DNA of 64,000 bases, taken from Notolepis coatsorum (lineage: Eukaryota > Chordata > Actinopteri > Aulopiformes > Paralepididae). The notes beneath the pieces were generated by a model. The model searched no databases, was not told the origin of the DNA, and saw only the letters and a list, made by a program, of their open reading frames with translations. The stretch lies in assembly GCA_963971535.1 (NCBI GenBank), contig OZ020586.1:75417706-75481705 (forward strand). The letters run 5' to 3'. The position numbers and the translations under genes are program-made. Positions 1 to 11,137 of the stretch are shown here, piece after piece; within the stretch, counting starts at the first letter, position 1, and each line of letters starts with the position of its first letter.

Positions 1-517
1 CTCAAGTACTGTACTTACCGGTAGGTCAAATTTCAAACTACTTGTACTTTACGTGAGTATTTTCATTTAGGGTACAATATACTCCACTACATTTCAAAGG
101 AAATATTGTACTTTTTACTCTACTATTATTACACACTACATTTATCTGAACTAGTTACTTTGAAGATGGGAAATATATGAAGATTATATACTTTCACATT
201 TGAAGCCTGTCAACTTCAAGAGGACGTAATCAGAGCAGCATAACTGGACCACACACACTACTTTAACATAACCATTAACCAGAGCAGCATAACTGGACCA
301 CATACCACTTTAACATAACGTTTAGAGGTCAATGGATCAAGGGTTGAATGCTCCCAAGCACTGGGATACACAAACGTCATATAGAATGCATACTTTTACT
401 TTAGATACTTAAGTACATTCAATAGCAAATACTTCTCTACTTTTACCAGAGTACTCATTTATCTGAGTATTTCTACTTTTACTTAAGTAAAGGAACTGTG
501 TACTTCTTCCACCACTG
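1..517. mobile_element. hAT-like non-autonomous element, one end (other end off window)
   Basis: The stretch ends at 503-517 in CTTCTTCCACCACTG, whose reverse complement CAGTGGTGGAAGAAG is a CAG-starting terminus of hAT type. Subterminal DNA is full of short acttttactt/aagta words, as usual in such MITEs. There is no coding capacity. An internal direct duplication (231-279 and 280-319, sharing cagagcagcataactggac) lies in the middle. The other terminus would lie to the left of the window, so target duplication cannot be tested. Confidence 0.6.
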
Positions 518-556
518 CCTGTAACTAGGCGGGATGTACCGAAATAAAAATGCAGA

Positions 557-738
557 CACTGTTTGAACCATGGTCTAAGCGGCTGAGTAGGAGGAGCTTG
601 ACAACACTGTTTGAACCACGGTCTGAGTGGCTGAGTAGGAGGAGCTTAACACTGTTTGAACCATGGTCTGAGCAGCTGAGTAGGAGGAGCTTAACACTGT
701 TTGAACCACGGTCTAAGCGGCTGAGTAGGAGGAGCTTG
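557..738. repeat. Minisatellite, 4 units of 45-48 bp
   Basis: Four head-to-tail units begin with CACTGTTTGAACCA at 557, 605, 650 and 695. The first spacing is 48 bp and the others 45 bp. Because the period is a multiple of three, both strands stay open and give repetitive ORFs, which I treat as artefacts. Confidence 0.9.
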
Positions 739-1042
739 AGGGCAACGTTTGCTTCAGGCTCTTTCATAGGAAACGAATGGGATGCGGTTGGGATTTGAAC
801 ACATCATAAATAGCCGCAGGAGAGCAAGGAAACAGCCATAGAGATAATATAATTATTTGGAAAAAGCGTCACATTTATGTCTATGCTTTTGCTACAATAA
901 AATAAAATAAAAACACACATTCAGTCAAGATGTTTAGCCTGTTCACTGCCGAATGTGTTATTAATTGCTATTTTCAGGCTAACGGAATTTCGGTGCCTCC
1001 CTATCTGTAACGTTAAGAGATAAGTTGATTTTACAAAAGGTG

Positions 1043-1274
1043 TTCTCCTGTAGAGTTACTTACTGTATCCCCCCTGAAAACAGACCAGTTCTCCTGTAGA
1101 GTTACTTACTGTATCCCCCTGAAAACAGACCAGTTCTCCTGTAGAGTTACTTACTGTATGTATCCCCCTGAAAACAGACCAGTTCTCCTGTAGAGTTACT
1201 TACTGTATCCCCCCTGAAAACAGACCAGTTCTCCTGTAGAGTTACTTACTGTATCCCCCCTGAAAACAGACCAG
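1043..1274. repeat. Minisatellite of 5 x ~46 bp that copies the MRPL24 exon end and splice donor
   Basis: Units begin with TTCTCCTGTAGAG at 1043, 1089, 1134, 1183 and 1229. The last unit runs into the MRPL24-like exon. Read on the minus strand, each unit holds the last exon bases (…GGGGATACA), the donor GTAAGT, and intron sequence. The unit therefore straddles the exon/intron border, and the donor is present about five times. The third unit carries a small internal expansion (tgtatgtat). Confidence 0.92.
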
Positions 1275-1436
1275 TCTTCATTGGGTATCGGCTCCACAAA
1301 CACCTTATTCCTCCTCTTACTAGGGTGGTTCTGCTTCTTGGAAGCAATGGTCCACGGCCTATTTGTGCCATAGCGGTAGTCTTTAGGAAAACCAGCCTTG
1401 GCTGCCATCGACAGGAACGCTGTTAGACGCATTTCT
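1250..1436 (-). CDS. mrpl24: Mitochondrial ribosomal protein L24-like, first coding exon
   Basis: The product would be the large-subunit mitochondrial ribosomal protein bL24m, which carries a KOW domain and helps early assembly of 23S/16S-type rRNA. The exon encodes 61 residues starting MRLTAFLSMAAKAGF and ending NEDWSVFRGDT. From memory this parallels human MRPL24 (MRLSALLALASK… PHYRYG… EPISDEDWYLFCGDTV). The start is chosen at 1430-1432 because a pyrimidine-rich tract and CAG acceptor precede it (exon begins 1436) and family identity starts there. The exon ends after ACA at 1250, followed by donor GTAAGT, phase 0. The rest of the KOW domain and later exons must lie left of the window, because none is seen in 1-1040. 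The upstream 5'-UTR exon is not identified. The donor region is amplified as a minisatellite. Confidence 0.8.
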
Positions 1437-1608
1437 CTGTAAGGAAAGATATAGAAAATCAAGCACTCGACACAAGAGAAGTGCACAATTTCGAACAAGA
1501 CAATAAACACTCCAGTAGGTTACTGTGCAGAGGCTCGTTCCGACCGCCTCCAGCCAAGTCTAGCAGCCCGGCTGCATTCATTTCAATTTCCTTACGGCCA
1601 CAAGTCAC

Positions 1609-2367
1609 TAGGTTTGGGTACCAAACTCTGTGCTTTTAAGGGTAGAGACAGAATGATATCGATACTACCGAGTACCAATTCACGCTAGATCAATTGATAC
1701 CAAATTTCGGTACCTTTACACGTTTAGTATATGAGTGTAATATAAGAGGGAGCCTTTTCCACAAATACATATATTACTGTCCCATCTCTTGGGTCTTTGG
1801 AAAGACCAGATGAGTCAGAGGTCATATGTATGCAATTTAGTTTATTTGGTATGTTACAACAATAAATAACAAAATGTTCTAAATAAATAACCATGTTGAA
1901 ATTGAGAAGTTTGGACTTGTTTTTTACAACAAGAATTAGGGGTGTAAGCTAACGATGCATAGATTAATCAATATGCATCGATTCTAATGTGACGATTCAA
2001 CTGCATCGATTTAAAAAAATAAAATAAAAAATTGTTTGTGTGTATTGTTTTTATTGACCTAAATCAGTTCCCCCTGCCACATTTGTGTATTCAACATTTT
2101 TTGGGGAATTAACCGATAGAAAATGTATCGAAAATTTATCGAATCGAGGTCAAATGAAGAGATTTCATGATGCATTGAATCGTTGCCTGAATAATCGTAA
2201 TCGAAATTAATCGTTGTGAGGTCCCATCGTAGGTCCCATCGTTACACCCCTAACTAAAATATATTTTTTTGTTATTACAGAGAGTTAAGTACCGAAAAAA
2301 GGTATCGAATTCCACAAACTGGTACTGGTAGCGGTACCGGTTCAAATGTGAACGGTACCCAACCCCA
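1609..2367. mobile_element. hAT-like MITE, GGTACC type
   Basis: The left end is TAGGTTTGGGTACC and the right end GGTACCCAACCCCA. Both are rich in ggtaccg and gataccg words. The flanks caagtcac (1601-1608) and ccggtcac (2368-2375) agree at six of eight bases, fitting a worn 8-bp target duplication. The element is the same type as 45204-45588 and is interrupted by the MITE at 1937-2252. There is no coding sequence. Confidence 0.65.
1937..2252. mobile_element. hAT-like MITE, TAGGGGTGTAA type, nested
   Basis: The left end is TAGGGGTGTAAGCTAACG and the right end CATCGTTACACCCCTA. Subterminal words of the form gatgcatcgatt and aatcgaaattaatcg are self-complementary. Flanks acaagaat and actaaaat match at six of eight positions. 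It lies inside the 1609-2367 element and so is younger than it. Confidence 0.7.
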
Positions 2368-2375
2368 CCGGTCAC

Positions 2376-2660
2376 GCTGATTCCAACCACCACAACACGT
2401 CCGGTATTCTGAGCTCATGGAGGAGCACAGGGGATTGTCCAGACACACTGCCTGGGCAATCTGTGCATGCGCCGGTTGGGGAGTAGGTGTGAAAAAGTGA
2501 CTATAACTCGGCCGAGAAAGTGCCGATCGCCTTGGGGTTGTTCAGGAGACTCAGGCATATAAAAAAGGTCTATTGGATCGTGTCTCCAGCCCCACATCCG
2601 TAGCTACAACCACTTACGTCAAGGCTCTCATCAACATTCATTATTTTTCTCCCCCCGCGC
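2376..2660. other. Unassigned spacer with a 13-bp inverted repeat
   Basis: No gene is recognised. CTCATGGAGGAGC near 2415 returns inverted as GCTCCTCCATGAG near 2659, about 230 bp apart. A TATA-like stretch (catataaaaaagg) lies near 2556. This could be a small MITE or chance, and no target duplication is evident. Confidence 0.3.
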
Positions 2661-3530
2661 TCCTCCATGAGTTTAAGTTTATTTGGATCCCCATTAGCCG
2701 TTACAAATGGCAACAGCTACTCTTCCTGGGGTCCACACAAAACAATAAATACAAACAAACAACATAATTAAAAATAAAACCAACAATAAACATACGAAAC
2801 AATATACATAACCTAATCAAACATAATTCCCCCCCCCCCACACCCATCCAATCCAACCCACCTCATTACATGAGCATTATACCAAAATATTACAAAATGA
2901 CTAGTAAAATAATAAAATGTTATATATCAAGCATTGTGCCTGTACCCAAAAGTAACCTCTCTACTTGCTTTTTAAAGCTTTCTTTGCTTGTTGCTTGAGT
3001 AATTAATTATATATGGCAACCTATTCCACTGTGAGATGGCTCTATACATAGCAGTTATTTTCATTGCATTTGATCTCAGTAGAGGAATTGAAACATGACC
3101 CCTGGTAACTTGTCTTGTCCTGTGCTCATGTCTGTCTTGTGAAAAAGTTATTCATGAGTACAGGTAGCTTGGTTGTTTAGACACAGTTATATTCCTAAAT
3201 AGTGTTAGTAGGCTGCGGGTCGATCTGTCCTCTCCTTTCAACCATGCAAGATCGCTATGCATTTGGTCTACACCTGTTCTCGTAGAACACCCGAGTGCAA
3301 GATGAGCTGCTCTATTCAATTTCTGCACAATCTGAAGGTTGTTGAGATCTTTTTTTGCTGCACTTGACCAGATTGCTGGGCAGTAGTCAAGGTGTGATAA
3401 CACCAAGGTTTGAATAACCTGTAAGAGGGTAAGTGGTGTTAATAAAGAGGAGTATCTTCTTATTGTAGACACGTGAATGTGTCTGACTGTGTTCATTATA
3501 ACTGTTTCAATGACCCGTTTACTTGTGGGC
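2661..3530 (-). mobile_element. Jockey-superfamily LINE, 3' end with RT C-terminus
   Basis: On the minus strand the segment 3155-3530 encodes the C-terminal part of a non-LTR reverse transcriptase. Recognisable stretches are LVLSHLDYCPAIWSSAAKK, LQIVQKLNRAAHLALGC and DLAWLKGEDR. The non-coding 3' end runs down to about 2661 (tttatttggatccccattagc), a common fish LINE tail. The reverse transcriptase core and endonuclease are missing, so this is a 5'-truncated copy. Its clade (Rex1-, CR1- or L2-related) is not settled. Confidence 0.7.
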
Positions 3531-3789
3531 CCGGCGGGGCATCGTGGAGGACTAACACTAGCTGGTTGGCGTCGGTCTGGTAGTCGGTAGAGAAATGCGA
3601 AGAGGACCGGTATCCACAAGGAGCCACATGTGCGGGGTCTCTTCGGCGCTATCCACGGAAGCGAGTGGACGTGTTGGCCACGAGCATTCTACTTTTTGAA
3701 ACACGTGAAATACCTATTGTGCACCGGAGCAGAAGAAGTAACGCCACGTGCCGTAAGCTTATCAATATCAAGTATAGGGATTAGGTTAC
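3531..3789. other. Unassigned sequence before the satellite-bearing MITE
   Basis: No gene, RNA or element end is recognised. The last part may be the upstream end of the L2 LINE that resumes at 5403, but similarity could not be seen by eye. Confidence 0.3.
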
Positions 3790-3797
3790 GTCAAGAC

Positions 3798-5402
3798 TAG
3801 GGATGCACCGATATGAAAATTGGCCACCGATACCGATACCGATTGTTCAACTAACACTATCGGCCGATACCGATACCGATACTTGTATATAAGTATTTGT
3901 AATTTTTTTTTTTTATGAAACTACTGTATATTTGTATGTTTGTATTTGTAGGCCTCTTTACTTACTTAAAAAAAGGAAACATCAAGAAATATGTTTATGG
4001 TATTAATTCCACCATGCCATGTAGCACTATTTCTCTCCCAGTATCGTCTGGCGGCCTGCAGATGGATACTATTCTCTCAACCAGAGCTCTCAGCCAATGC
4101 AATAGAACCATTTTGATTGACAGTCGATTCGGCCAATTACGCCACACCGCTAGCACCCACCTCCTGCTGTTCTTACCACCAATCGGCAAGCGTTTATTCA
4201 TTTTCCACTTTCGGGCATGCCGCCATTGATCTGCTTGCGACTCGAGAGCACAACAAACTTAACGTAGCTAATACCTTAGCTGCCCGGCCCGCCGACCAGC
4301 GCTCCACAGCATGACCAAATGAGACATAATGATTTTACTGCAACAAATGTTATAATAAAACAAAGCCTTTCTATACATTTGTCTGGTTGAAAACTTTATT
4401 AACAGATTGCAGAATGGGTAGTTGGGTACGGAATGAGCAACGGAATGGAACTGAGCTATGAACGGAATAATGCCTTGCTTACTTGCTGTGTTCGGGTAAA
4501 TAATAAGCTGATGTTATATTGAACGTGTAACACTAACTATATAACGTTATTAACTAACTAGCTACCGTACTGGGAGCTCACGTTGATGCCTGGAAGGTGC
4601 TAACTAACTAGCTACCGTTCCGGGAGCTCACGTTGATGCCTGGATGGTGCTAACTAACTAGCTACCGTACCGGGGGCTCACGTTGATGCCTGGATGGTGC
4701 TAACTAACTAGCTACCGTACCGGGAGCTCACGTTGATGCCTGGATGGTGCTAACTAACTAGCTACCGTACCGGGGGCTCACGTTGATGCCTGGATGGTGC
4801 TAACTAACTAGCTACCGTTCCGGGAGCTCACGTTGATGCCTGGATGGTGCTAACTAACTAGCTACCGTACCGGGAGCTCACGTTGATGCCTGGATGGTGC
4901 TAACTAACTAGCTACCGTACAGGGCCCGGGGCTCACGTTGATGCCTGGATGGTGCTAACTAACTAGCTACCGTTCCGGGAGCTCACGTTGATGCCTGGAT
5001 GGTGCTAACTAACTAGCTACCGTACCGGGGGCTCACGTTGATGCCTGGATGGTGCTAACTAACTAGCTACCGTACCGGGAGCTCACGTTGATGCCTGGAT
5101 GGTGCTAGCTAACTAGCTACCATCCCGGGAGCTCACGTTGATACCTACTAACTGGCTACCGTTCTGTGATTTGTTTACTTCGAGGTTGAAGAAAGTGCAC
5201 TTTTAGGTTGAAAGAACGGGGGCCGGGGGCGGCGTTGTGCAGGTCGCGACGCGTTTTGCCGTTTGATGCGACACAAATTGATGGATATTTATCGGCTACT
5301 GCCATCGGCACATTCGAGCTTATCGGCCGATAGGCCGATTGCAGTCAACAAGGCACTTATCGGCCGATACCGATACCCGACCGATACATCGGTGCACCCC
5401 TA
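3798..5402. mobile_element. hAT-like MITE, CACCGATACC type, carrying a 50-bp satellite
   Basis: The terminal repeats are TAGGGATGCACCGATA and its near-complement at 5387-5402 (…CGGTGCACCCCTA). An exact 8-bp target duplication GTCAAGAC lies at 3790-3797 and 5403-5410. Subterminal DNA repeats ccgataccgatacc. The interior has no transposase, but a 12-unit satellite sits at 4551-5163. Confidence 0.9.
4551..5163. repeat. Satellite of about 12 x 50 bp inside a MITE
   Basis: Units start with TAACTAACTAGCTACCGT at 4551, 4601, 4651 and so on. They continue at exact 50-bp steps until a 6-bp longer unit at 4901, and then to about 5145. The units alternate between gggagctcacg and gggggctcacg variants, which suggests higher-order pair expansion. 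Confidence 0.93.
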
Positions 5403-5878
5403 GTCAAGACGAAGAAGACGTTCGGCAGATGGACTGTGAAGATGAACGTTAAAGTGTTGCGTATTAGCATGTACAGTTGTACAGAGAATGCAGCTGTGAC
5501 TGCGTCCCCGACCGCCAAGAACCTTGGTGTTGTCCTCGACGACCGGTTGAACTTCTCTGCTCACATCGCAGCGACGACCAGAACCTGCCGATTCCTCCTG
5601 AGCAACGTCAGAAGGATCCGCCCCTTCCTGACAAAAGAAGCCACCCAACTCCTCGTCCAATCAACAGTCATCTCCCGCCTCGACTACTGCAACGCACTGC
5701 TCGCTGGCCTCCCGGCCACTGCCACCAAGCCTCTTCAACTCATTCAGAACGCAGCGGCCTGCCTGATCTCAAACCTACCGAAGTCGGCCCATGTCACCCC
5801 ACTTCTTAGGGACCTGCACTGGCTCCCCATTGCTGCACGAATCCGCTTCAAGGCCCTCGACCTAGCATACCGTGCGGC
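5403..5878 (+). mobile_element. L2 LINE, part 1 (RT C-terminus)
   Basis: About 145 residues of L2-type reverse transcriptase C-terminal region are encoded at 5436-5878. Visible stretches are PTAKNLGVVLDDRLNFSAH, VISRLDYCNALLAGLP and HVTPLLRDLHWLPIAAR. This block is typical of the thumb and C-terminal end of vertebrate L2/Maui LINEs. The catalytic core is absent, so it is a 5'-truncated copy. The reading is interrupted at 5878 by a hAT element and resumes at 7739 after an 8-bp duplication (CGTGCGGC). Confidence 0.85.
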
Positions 5879-7738
5879 CAGGGACCGAAACTAAAGCCCG
5901 CCGCCCGCCAGGGGCGCTCAGTTTTTACCTTTGGCGCTTGACACTTAGAGGGCTGCCCGCCGTGTGGCGTGTAGACGTGTAGTTCATAACGATACTCTTA
6001 TTTTGATTGTGCGAGTACAGATTATAGCCTCTCTCGTCTTTTTTTTCTCCGCCGCGAGATCGTTAAAAAACTACAAGTCCCACATTGCACTCAAGTCAAC
6101 GGTCCAATCACAGTAGAGTGACGTGACTGGTTTCATGAGAAAGAAAGCAAATGACCAATCGGAAGCTCTCATTTGGCTTGTTTACTTCCTGAAACGCCAC
6201 CATTGCGATATGCGGGCAGTCTGCTCTAGTCTATATCGGACCTCCATGAGCTACCGTTACTGTTTAAACAATGACCCAGTCAACTATTCACTTTTAGTTT
6301 AATACATGACGAGGCATTGTCTAACGGTATCTAGCTGGCTAGCTACTGATAGCTGCTGATATCAACAAATGCTCCAGCAATAGTCGACTCGAGTGCATAA
6401 TACCTCCGTTCCCTCGTTAGCTAGCTTAGCTAGCTCACGTTAGATCTTATCTGTCCCAGTAAACTAAATTGTCTTAACGTTATAAATCTACCGGGCTAGC
6501 AGTAGCTACAGATAGCTCCTGATATCAATGTCTTATAACATTGATTGAATGCGTATTCTAGCTGAGGGCATGTTGAATGTGATTTGACAAAAGAACCGTA
6601 ACGTTATAAATAGGGTCCAGCTGCATCGCCGGAGAATCCTTGCATGCTGAATGTAGGGTCTAGCTGAATATAGGGTCTAGCTGCAGGGCCGGAGAATCCT
6701 TGCTGGAGCTGGAGGCTACTAGGGGTGGGAATCACCAGTTTCATCATGATATGATACGATATCGATTCTTTGGACAACGATACGATATTTGCCGATATCA
6801 CAGTCTCTCACGATACAATACGATTAGATTAGATTCAGGTGCCTGCAATCGATATGAGATGATATCATATGCCCATTTAACACAATCAGTAACATTTAGA
6901 TCAACTAAAAAAAGGTAACGAAAATATCATTTGACATTTGTATTTTTGAGCTCTTCCAGACATTTAAAGGAAAATCAATCTATTGTTTTTAATACAAATA
7001 GACCTCCTGTTCACTGTAAAGTGCCACGTTTTGATATATTGAGCTTTAAACTTTAAGCTCCATTTTTTGGAACTCAAAACTCAACCTAAAACCCCTCCCT
7101 ACCTCCCTCTCCCAAACCGTTCCTACAACAATTTGTTGATGTTGCATGATCATGTATAGGCCTACATTTATTATGTATTATATTGTTTATGTTTAAATAA
7201 CATTTAAACATCAAACTCCTCTGACCTCATCTGCTCTTTCCAAAGACGCGCGCACACACACACACAGAAAGGGAGAATGCTATGCTGTAACGTCTACACA
7301 CACGGAGCTACTGCTGTTGTTCTTGGGCGGATATGAGACTCGCCACAGGATTTTCAAATAAGAGTATCGATATGAATCGATCTTATTACATTGCACCGAT
7401 CCGATTCGATCGTTGATAATTACATCGATGTATCGATCTGGATCGATGTATCGTCCCACCCCTAGAGGCTACTCAAGTATACACACAGACAGTGGAGCTG
7501 TTTGCAGATAGCAAGCATTTTGACTTATTGCGTGGTGGCGATGTCTCGCAGATAATACAACTACAAGTATGATTATATAATATATATTTTATTTCAATTT
7601 TTTTTTTATATAAAATATATATATATATATATTTTTTAATCAAACAAATTTTGGCAGGTAAGAAATATGCTTGGCGGGTAGACTCTTCCCATCTACCCGC
7701 CACTGGCCGGTGAGTCAAAAAGTTAATTTCTCTCCCTG
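5879..7738. mobile_element. hAT element, non-autonomous, inserted in L2
   Basis: The ends are CAGGGACCGAAACTAA (5879) and, inverted, CAGGGAGAGAAATTAA (ending 7738). The exact target duplication CGTGCGGC occurs at 5871-5878 and 7739-7746. Apart from a nested MITE (6720-7464) there is only non-coding DNA, including short direct repeats near 6608-6705 (tagggtc.agctg and ccggagaatccttgc, each twice). No transposase was recognised. Confidence 0.85.
6720..7464. mobile_element. hAT-like MITE, TAGGGGTGGGA type, nested
   Basis: Terminal TAGGGGTGGGAATCACC and, inverted at the other end, TAGGGGTGGGACGATACA. The exact 8-bp duplication GAGGCTAC lies at 6712-6719 and 7465-7472. Subterminal words atgatacgatatcgat and gatcgatgtatcgat are self-complementary. 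It has no coding capacity. Confidence 0.92.
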
Positions 7739-8132
7739 CGTGCGGCAAAGGGAACCGCTCCCGCCTACCTCCGGTCAATGGTCTCTAACTACACACCCTC
7801 AAGACCCCTTACGCTCTGCATCTTCTGGCCGCCTCAGACCTACTCCTATCCAAGCTCCGGGAGGGTCATCAAAGAGAAGTCGCATATTCTCAGTCCTTGC
7901 CCCACAATGGTGGAATGAACTAGCCACCCCAGTTAGGACAGCCGAATCACATCCAATCTTTCGCCGTCGACTAAAGACGCACTTCAACCATTATCTGAAT
8001 AAAAAAAAATAAAAATAAAAAAATCTAACCCTAACTAACCGTACTGTCATGCACTCACTTAATAAACTAACCTACACTGTAGCACTCAACACTTTGATGA
8101 ACATTGTTGCTCAGCTGATAGAGTTGTTCCCT
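7739..8132 (+). mobile_element. L2 LINE, part 2 (RT C-terminus and 3' UTR)
   Basis: This continues the L2 copy of 5403-5878 after the hAT insertion. It encodes FSVLAPQWWNELATPVR and the terminal FRRRLKTHFNHYL motif of L2 proteins, then the 3' UTR beginning ctaaccctaactaaccg. It is interrupted at 8132 by the large TTCGAA-type element and resumes at 13525. Confidence 0.85.
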
Positions 8133-8844
8133 TAGGGCTGACCTTCGAATTTTTTTTTGGCAATCAAAGCTTCGGGGCCGAGCTTCGATTTTAATTCGAA
8201 GCTTCGAATTAAAAAAAAAATTATAATTTTTTTTTTTATAATATATATACCGGTATATATATATATTTTTTTTATATATATAATTTTTGTATCTTATGTT
8301 GTGGGACTTGTACAGCACTTTGGTAAACTTTGTTGTTTTTAAATGTGCTCTATAAATAAAGTGGATTGGATTAATGAATTAAGTAGCCCCTTTCGTGACT
8401 GTGACGCAGCCAACACAGTGTGATTTAATTCAAGGTGGATCGCTGTTGTCGTTTGAACTTCAGATTTCATGGGAACTACCAATCCCCCAAATCAAGAATG
8501 TTTAAGATGAATGAAGTAAGATTTTGATTATTTGAAATATGGCCTGTGTAGACTAAACTATGCACAGAATTATGTCAGTCTACAAGGTTCGGATTCTACA
8601 TGGTCCGGCAATGTAGACCTTGTAGACTCCACTACAGACCAATTATCAGTGAATGTTCATGCATTTTTAAGAAGGGCTACTTCCACAAAAAAACAAAGAA
8701 CTCACCAAAACATCTCAGTAGCACCTTATCTAATGGAGATTCATATTTATTTATGTATTGCATGCATTTCTACATTTTATTTCCCATTTGTTTATTCATC
8801 CCAGTATCTTTCTTTCTTATGTGTGGAATTCTACAAGGCATTTA

Positions 8845-9147
8845 CATTCACATTTACATTTAGTCATTTAGCTGACGCTTTTATCCAAAGCGACTTACAA
8901 GTTCTGTACGACAGGTCATCAGGAAGGATACAACTCTATCAGCTGAGTAACAATATTCATCAAAGTGTTGCGTGTTACAGTGTAGGTTAGTTTATTAGGA
9001 CAAGTGCATGACAGTAAGGTTAGTTAGGGTTAGATTTTTTTAAATTTTATTTTTAAAATTTTATTTCAGATAATGGTTGAAGAAGTGCGTCTTTAGTCGA
9101 CGGCGAAAGATTGGATGGGATTCGGCTGTCCTAACTGGGGTGGGTAG
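8845..9147 (-). mobile_element. Antisense L2 LINE 3' end, part 1
   Basis: On the minus strand this carries the L2 3' tail (8845-8915, containing the complement of gtcgctttggataaaagcg) and the 3' UTR. The C-terminal coding part around 9080-9147 has the same words as the sense copy at 7900-8010. A MITE at 9148 interrupts it, and the remainder follows at 12328. Confidence 0.85.
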
Positions 9148-9889
9148 TAGGGATGCACGATAATTATCAGGCCGATATCAGCAATTATGACGTCATCCCG
9201 ATAAACTCGATAACGTTATTGATAGCTCCGATAACATATAATACATTTTTTGGTTAAAAGAAATCCGGTGTGGGTGGATTTGGATGAAGGGCGCTTGTTT
9301 TTATTATAGCCTCCTCCCGTTTTGCCAGTACTGTGGTAAAACTGATAGCGTGTGGTTTAGGAACAGGGAGTTTTTCACAAATCCAGCGCTCCCTTTCTTG
9401 GCTGTGACGTAGTCACGTTACATTCGGAGACAGACAGTCGATCTGCCAATTACGTCCCACGGCTTGCACCCACCTCTTCTTCATACCACCAATCAGAAGC
9501 TCTCGTTCGTTTATTTACCTCCGGATTGTCAGCCATTACTCTACTCGGAGCTAACGTTATCTCCCCGCCAGCCACATTGACAAGTACCAGCGCTTAAACA
9601 TTACTGGCAAATGTCTTGTTGCACTTGTGGCAACGAGCGTTGTCAGCATCGACTTTAGTAAAATAGACCCAGACTTTTGAACATTTCGTTCTGTCCACCA
9701 TTATGAGAGCAGAGAGCGGTCTGTACTCGGCAGCGCAGCACCCGTGTCTGTGTGTGTGTGTGTGTGAGTGAGTGAGTGAGTGAGTGTGTGTGTGAGGGGA
9801 AGAGAGGAGAGAGCACAGCAGGCAGAGAGCACAGAGCTCCCCGCGCAGGCAGAGACACAGGCAGGAGAGATATAGACAACTGCCAACAA
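8953..9889. repeat. 937-bp direct repeat, copy 1
   Basis: This segment reappears at 11138-12075 essentially base for base. The differences I see are confined to the GTGA/TG microsatellite near 9750. It spans antisense L2 sequence, the junction at 9147/9148, and the left part of the MITE, so the duplication is younger than that insertion. It ends exactly where a CAGGCCTGTAC hAT-like terminus begins. Confidence 0.93.
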
Positions 9890-11137
9890 CAGGCCTGTAC
9901 AGTGCGACATATATCTCGCACGTGCTACAGCAACAGCGGTCTGTGCGATGGATGGATTTACTTCAGTAGCACTGGTGCGATAGGGATTCGGTTCATATAG
10001 ATACTCTTATTTTGAAAATCCTGTAGCGGGTCTCATTTCTGCCCACGCGCAGCTCCAGCTAGGCTCCGAAAGCTAGCAACGTTCAGGTGCATATGATAAT
10101 CTTATTTTGAAAAAACTCTTGTGACAACTCGACGAGTCATATCCGCCCTATCCGTGCGCCTTCTGCAAGCAGAGCAGCGCGTTGGTCGGTTGCTGCGTTA
10201 ACACAGCAGTGCGCCTACACGTCCCGAAATAAGTCCGTGGTGTTTTTTTCTTCTCGCAACGGGTCAAATGCATCTACATGCTTTGCACCGTCGCCATTCC
10301 TTTATGCGCACATCGCCCGAAATTAACGTTTATGTACCATTACAATCACTACAACGTTAGCAAGCTAACAAGCTAATCCTGATCACAGGCAGAGCCAGCA
10401 GACACAGTGTGGAAAGGGAAATGGGGGGGCACTCTCTCCCCTTCCCTGTGTGTGTGTGCGTGCGTGCGTTTGGAAAGATGATGAAGTCACTAGTCAGGAC
10501 AGGAGTATATTATAGTAAACTGAGGATGGACAGATAATGTTGATATTCAAATAAACAAGTTTCGAGAGGAGTGGAAGTTTGAAGACAGACTAGACTACAA
10601 TATGATGCGGGGGTGGTGAGTTGAAACAGTGTGTGTGAATGAATGAATGAGAACTTTATTTAACAGATTGCAGAATGGGTACAGTACAGTATGGCTCAAT
10701 ACACACAATTGTTAAGGGGATGCAGACCTGAGAAAGACGTTTGTCTTGTTTACATCAGGGTCCCCCATTGTGTGTGTGTGTGTGTGTGTCCCAACCGACC
10801 CCACTTCTATGTTTCAATAAATTATTTGCATTTAAAACTATTAACGCTGACTCATTCCTTCAGTCCACTCAAAATTATGCTAATATTCCTTATGTTGTTT
10901 ATGATATTAATTGAAAATAGCATATGAGAGTATCATAGTAATAATAACACATGGCGATATACTAAATGACAGCCAAACATGGCACTGCAACTAAATAACA
11001 CAAATACAATAGGCACATTTGTGACTGTTACAAATATAACAAGTTTTATACTTGTGCTACAAGATTTTGGCCTGTGCTACAAAACTATCAACCTCTGTAG
11101 CACCAGTGCTATGTGCAAAAAAAGTTAACGTACAGCC
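9890..11137. mobile_element. hAT-like element between the two 937-bp copies
   Basis: The left end CAGGCCTGTACAGTGCG and the inverted right end GGCTGTACGTTAACTTTT are hAT-like and share GGCxTGTAC, with gtgctaca/tagcac words inside. No coding sequence was recognised. The immediate flanks are the ends of the direct copies rather than an 8-bp duplication. A LINE tail lies at 10637-10769. Confidence 0.55.
10637..10769 (-). mobile_element. LINE 3' tail fragment
   Basis: A (GAAT)n start followed by actttatttaacagattgc and ending in gggtcccccatt matches, inverted, the 3' end of the LINE at 56252-57722. Only the last ~130 bp are present. Confidence 0.85.

Noticed and set aside
525-798. 80-codon open frames on both strands with repeated words
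   Set aside because: They are products of the 45-48-bp tandem repeat.
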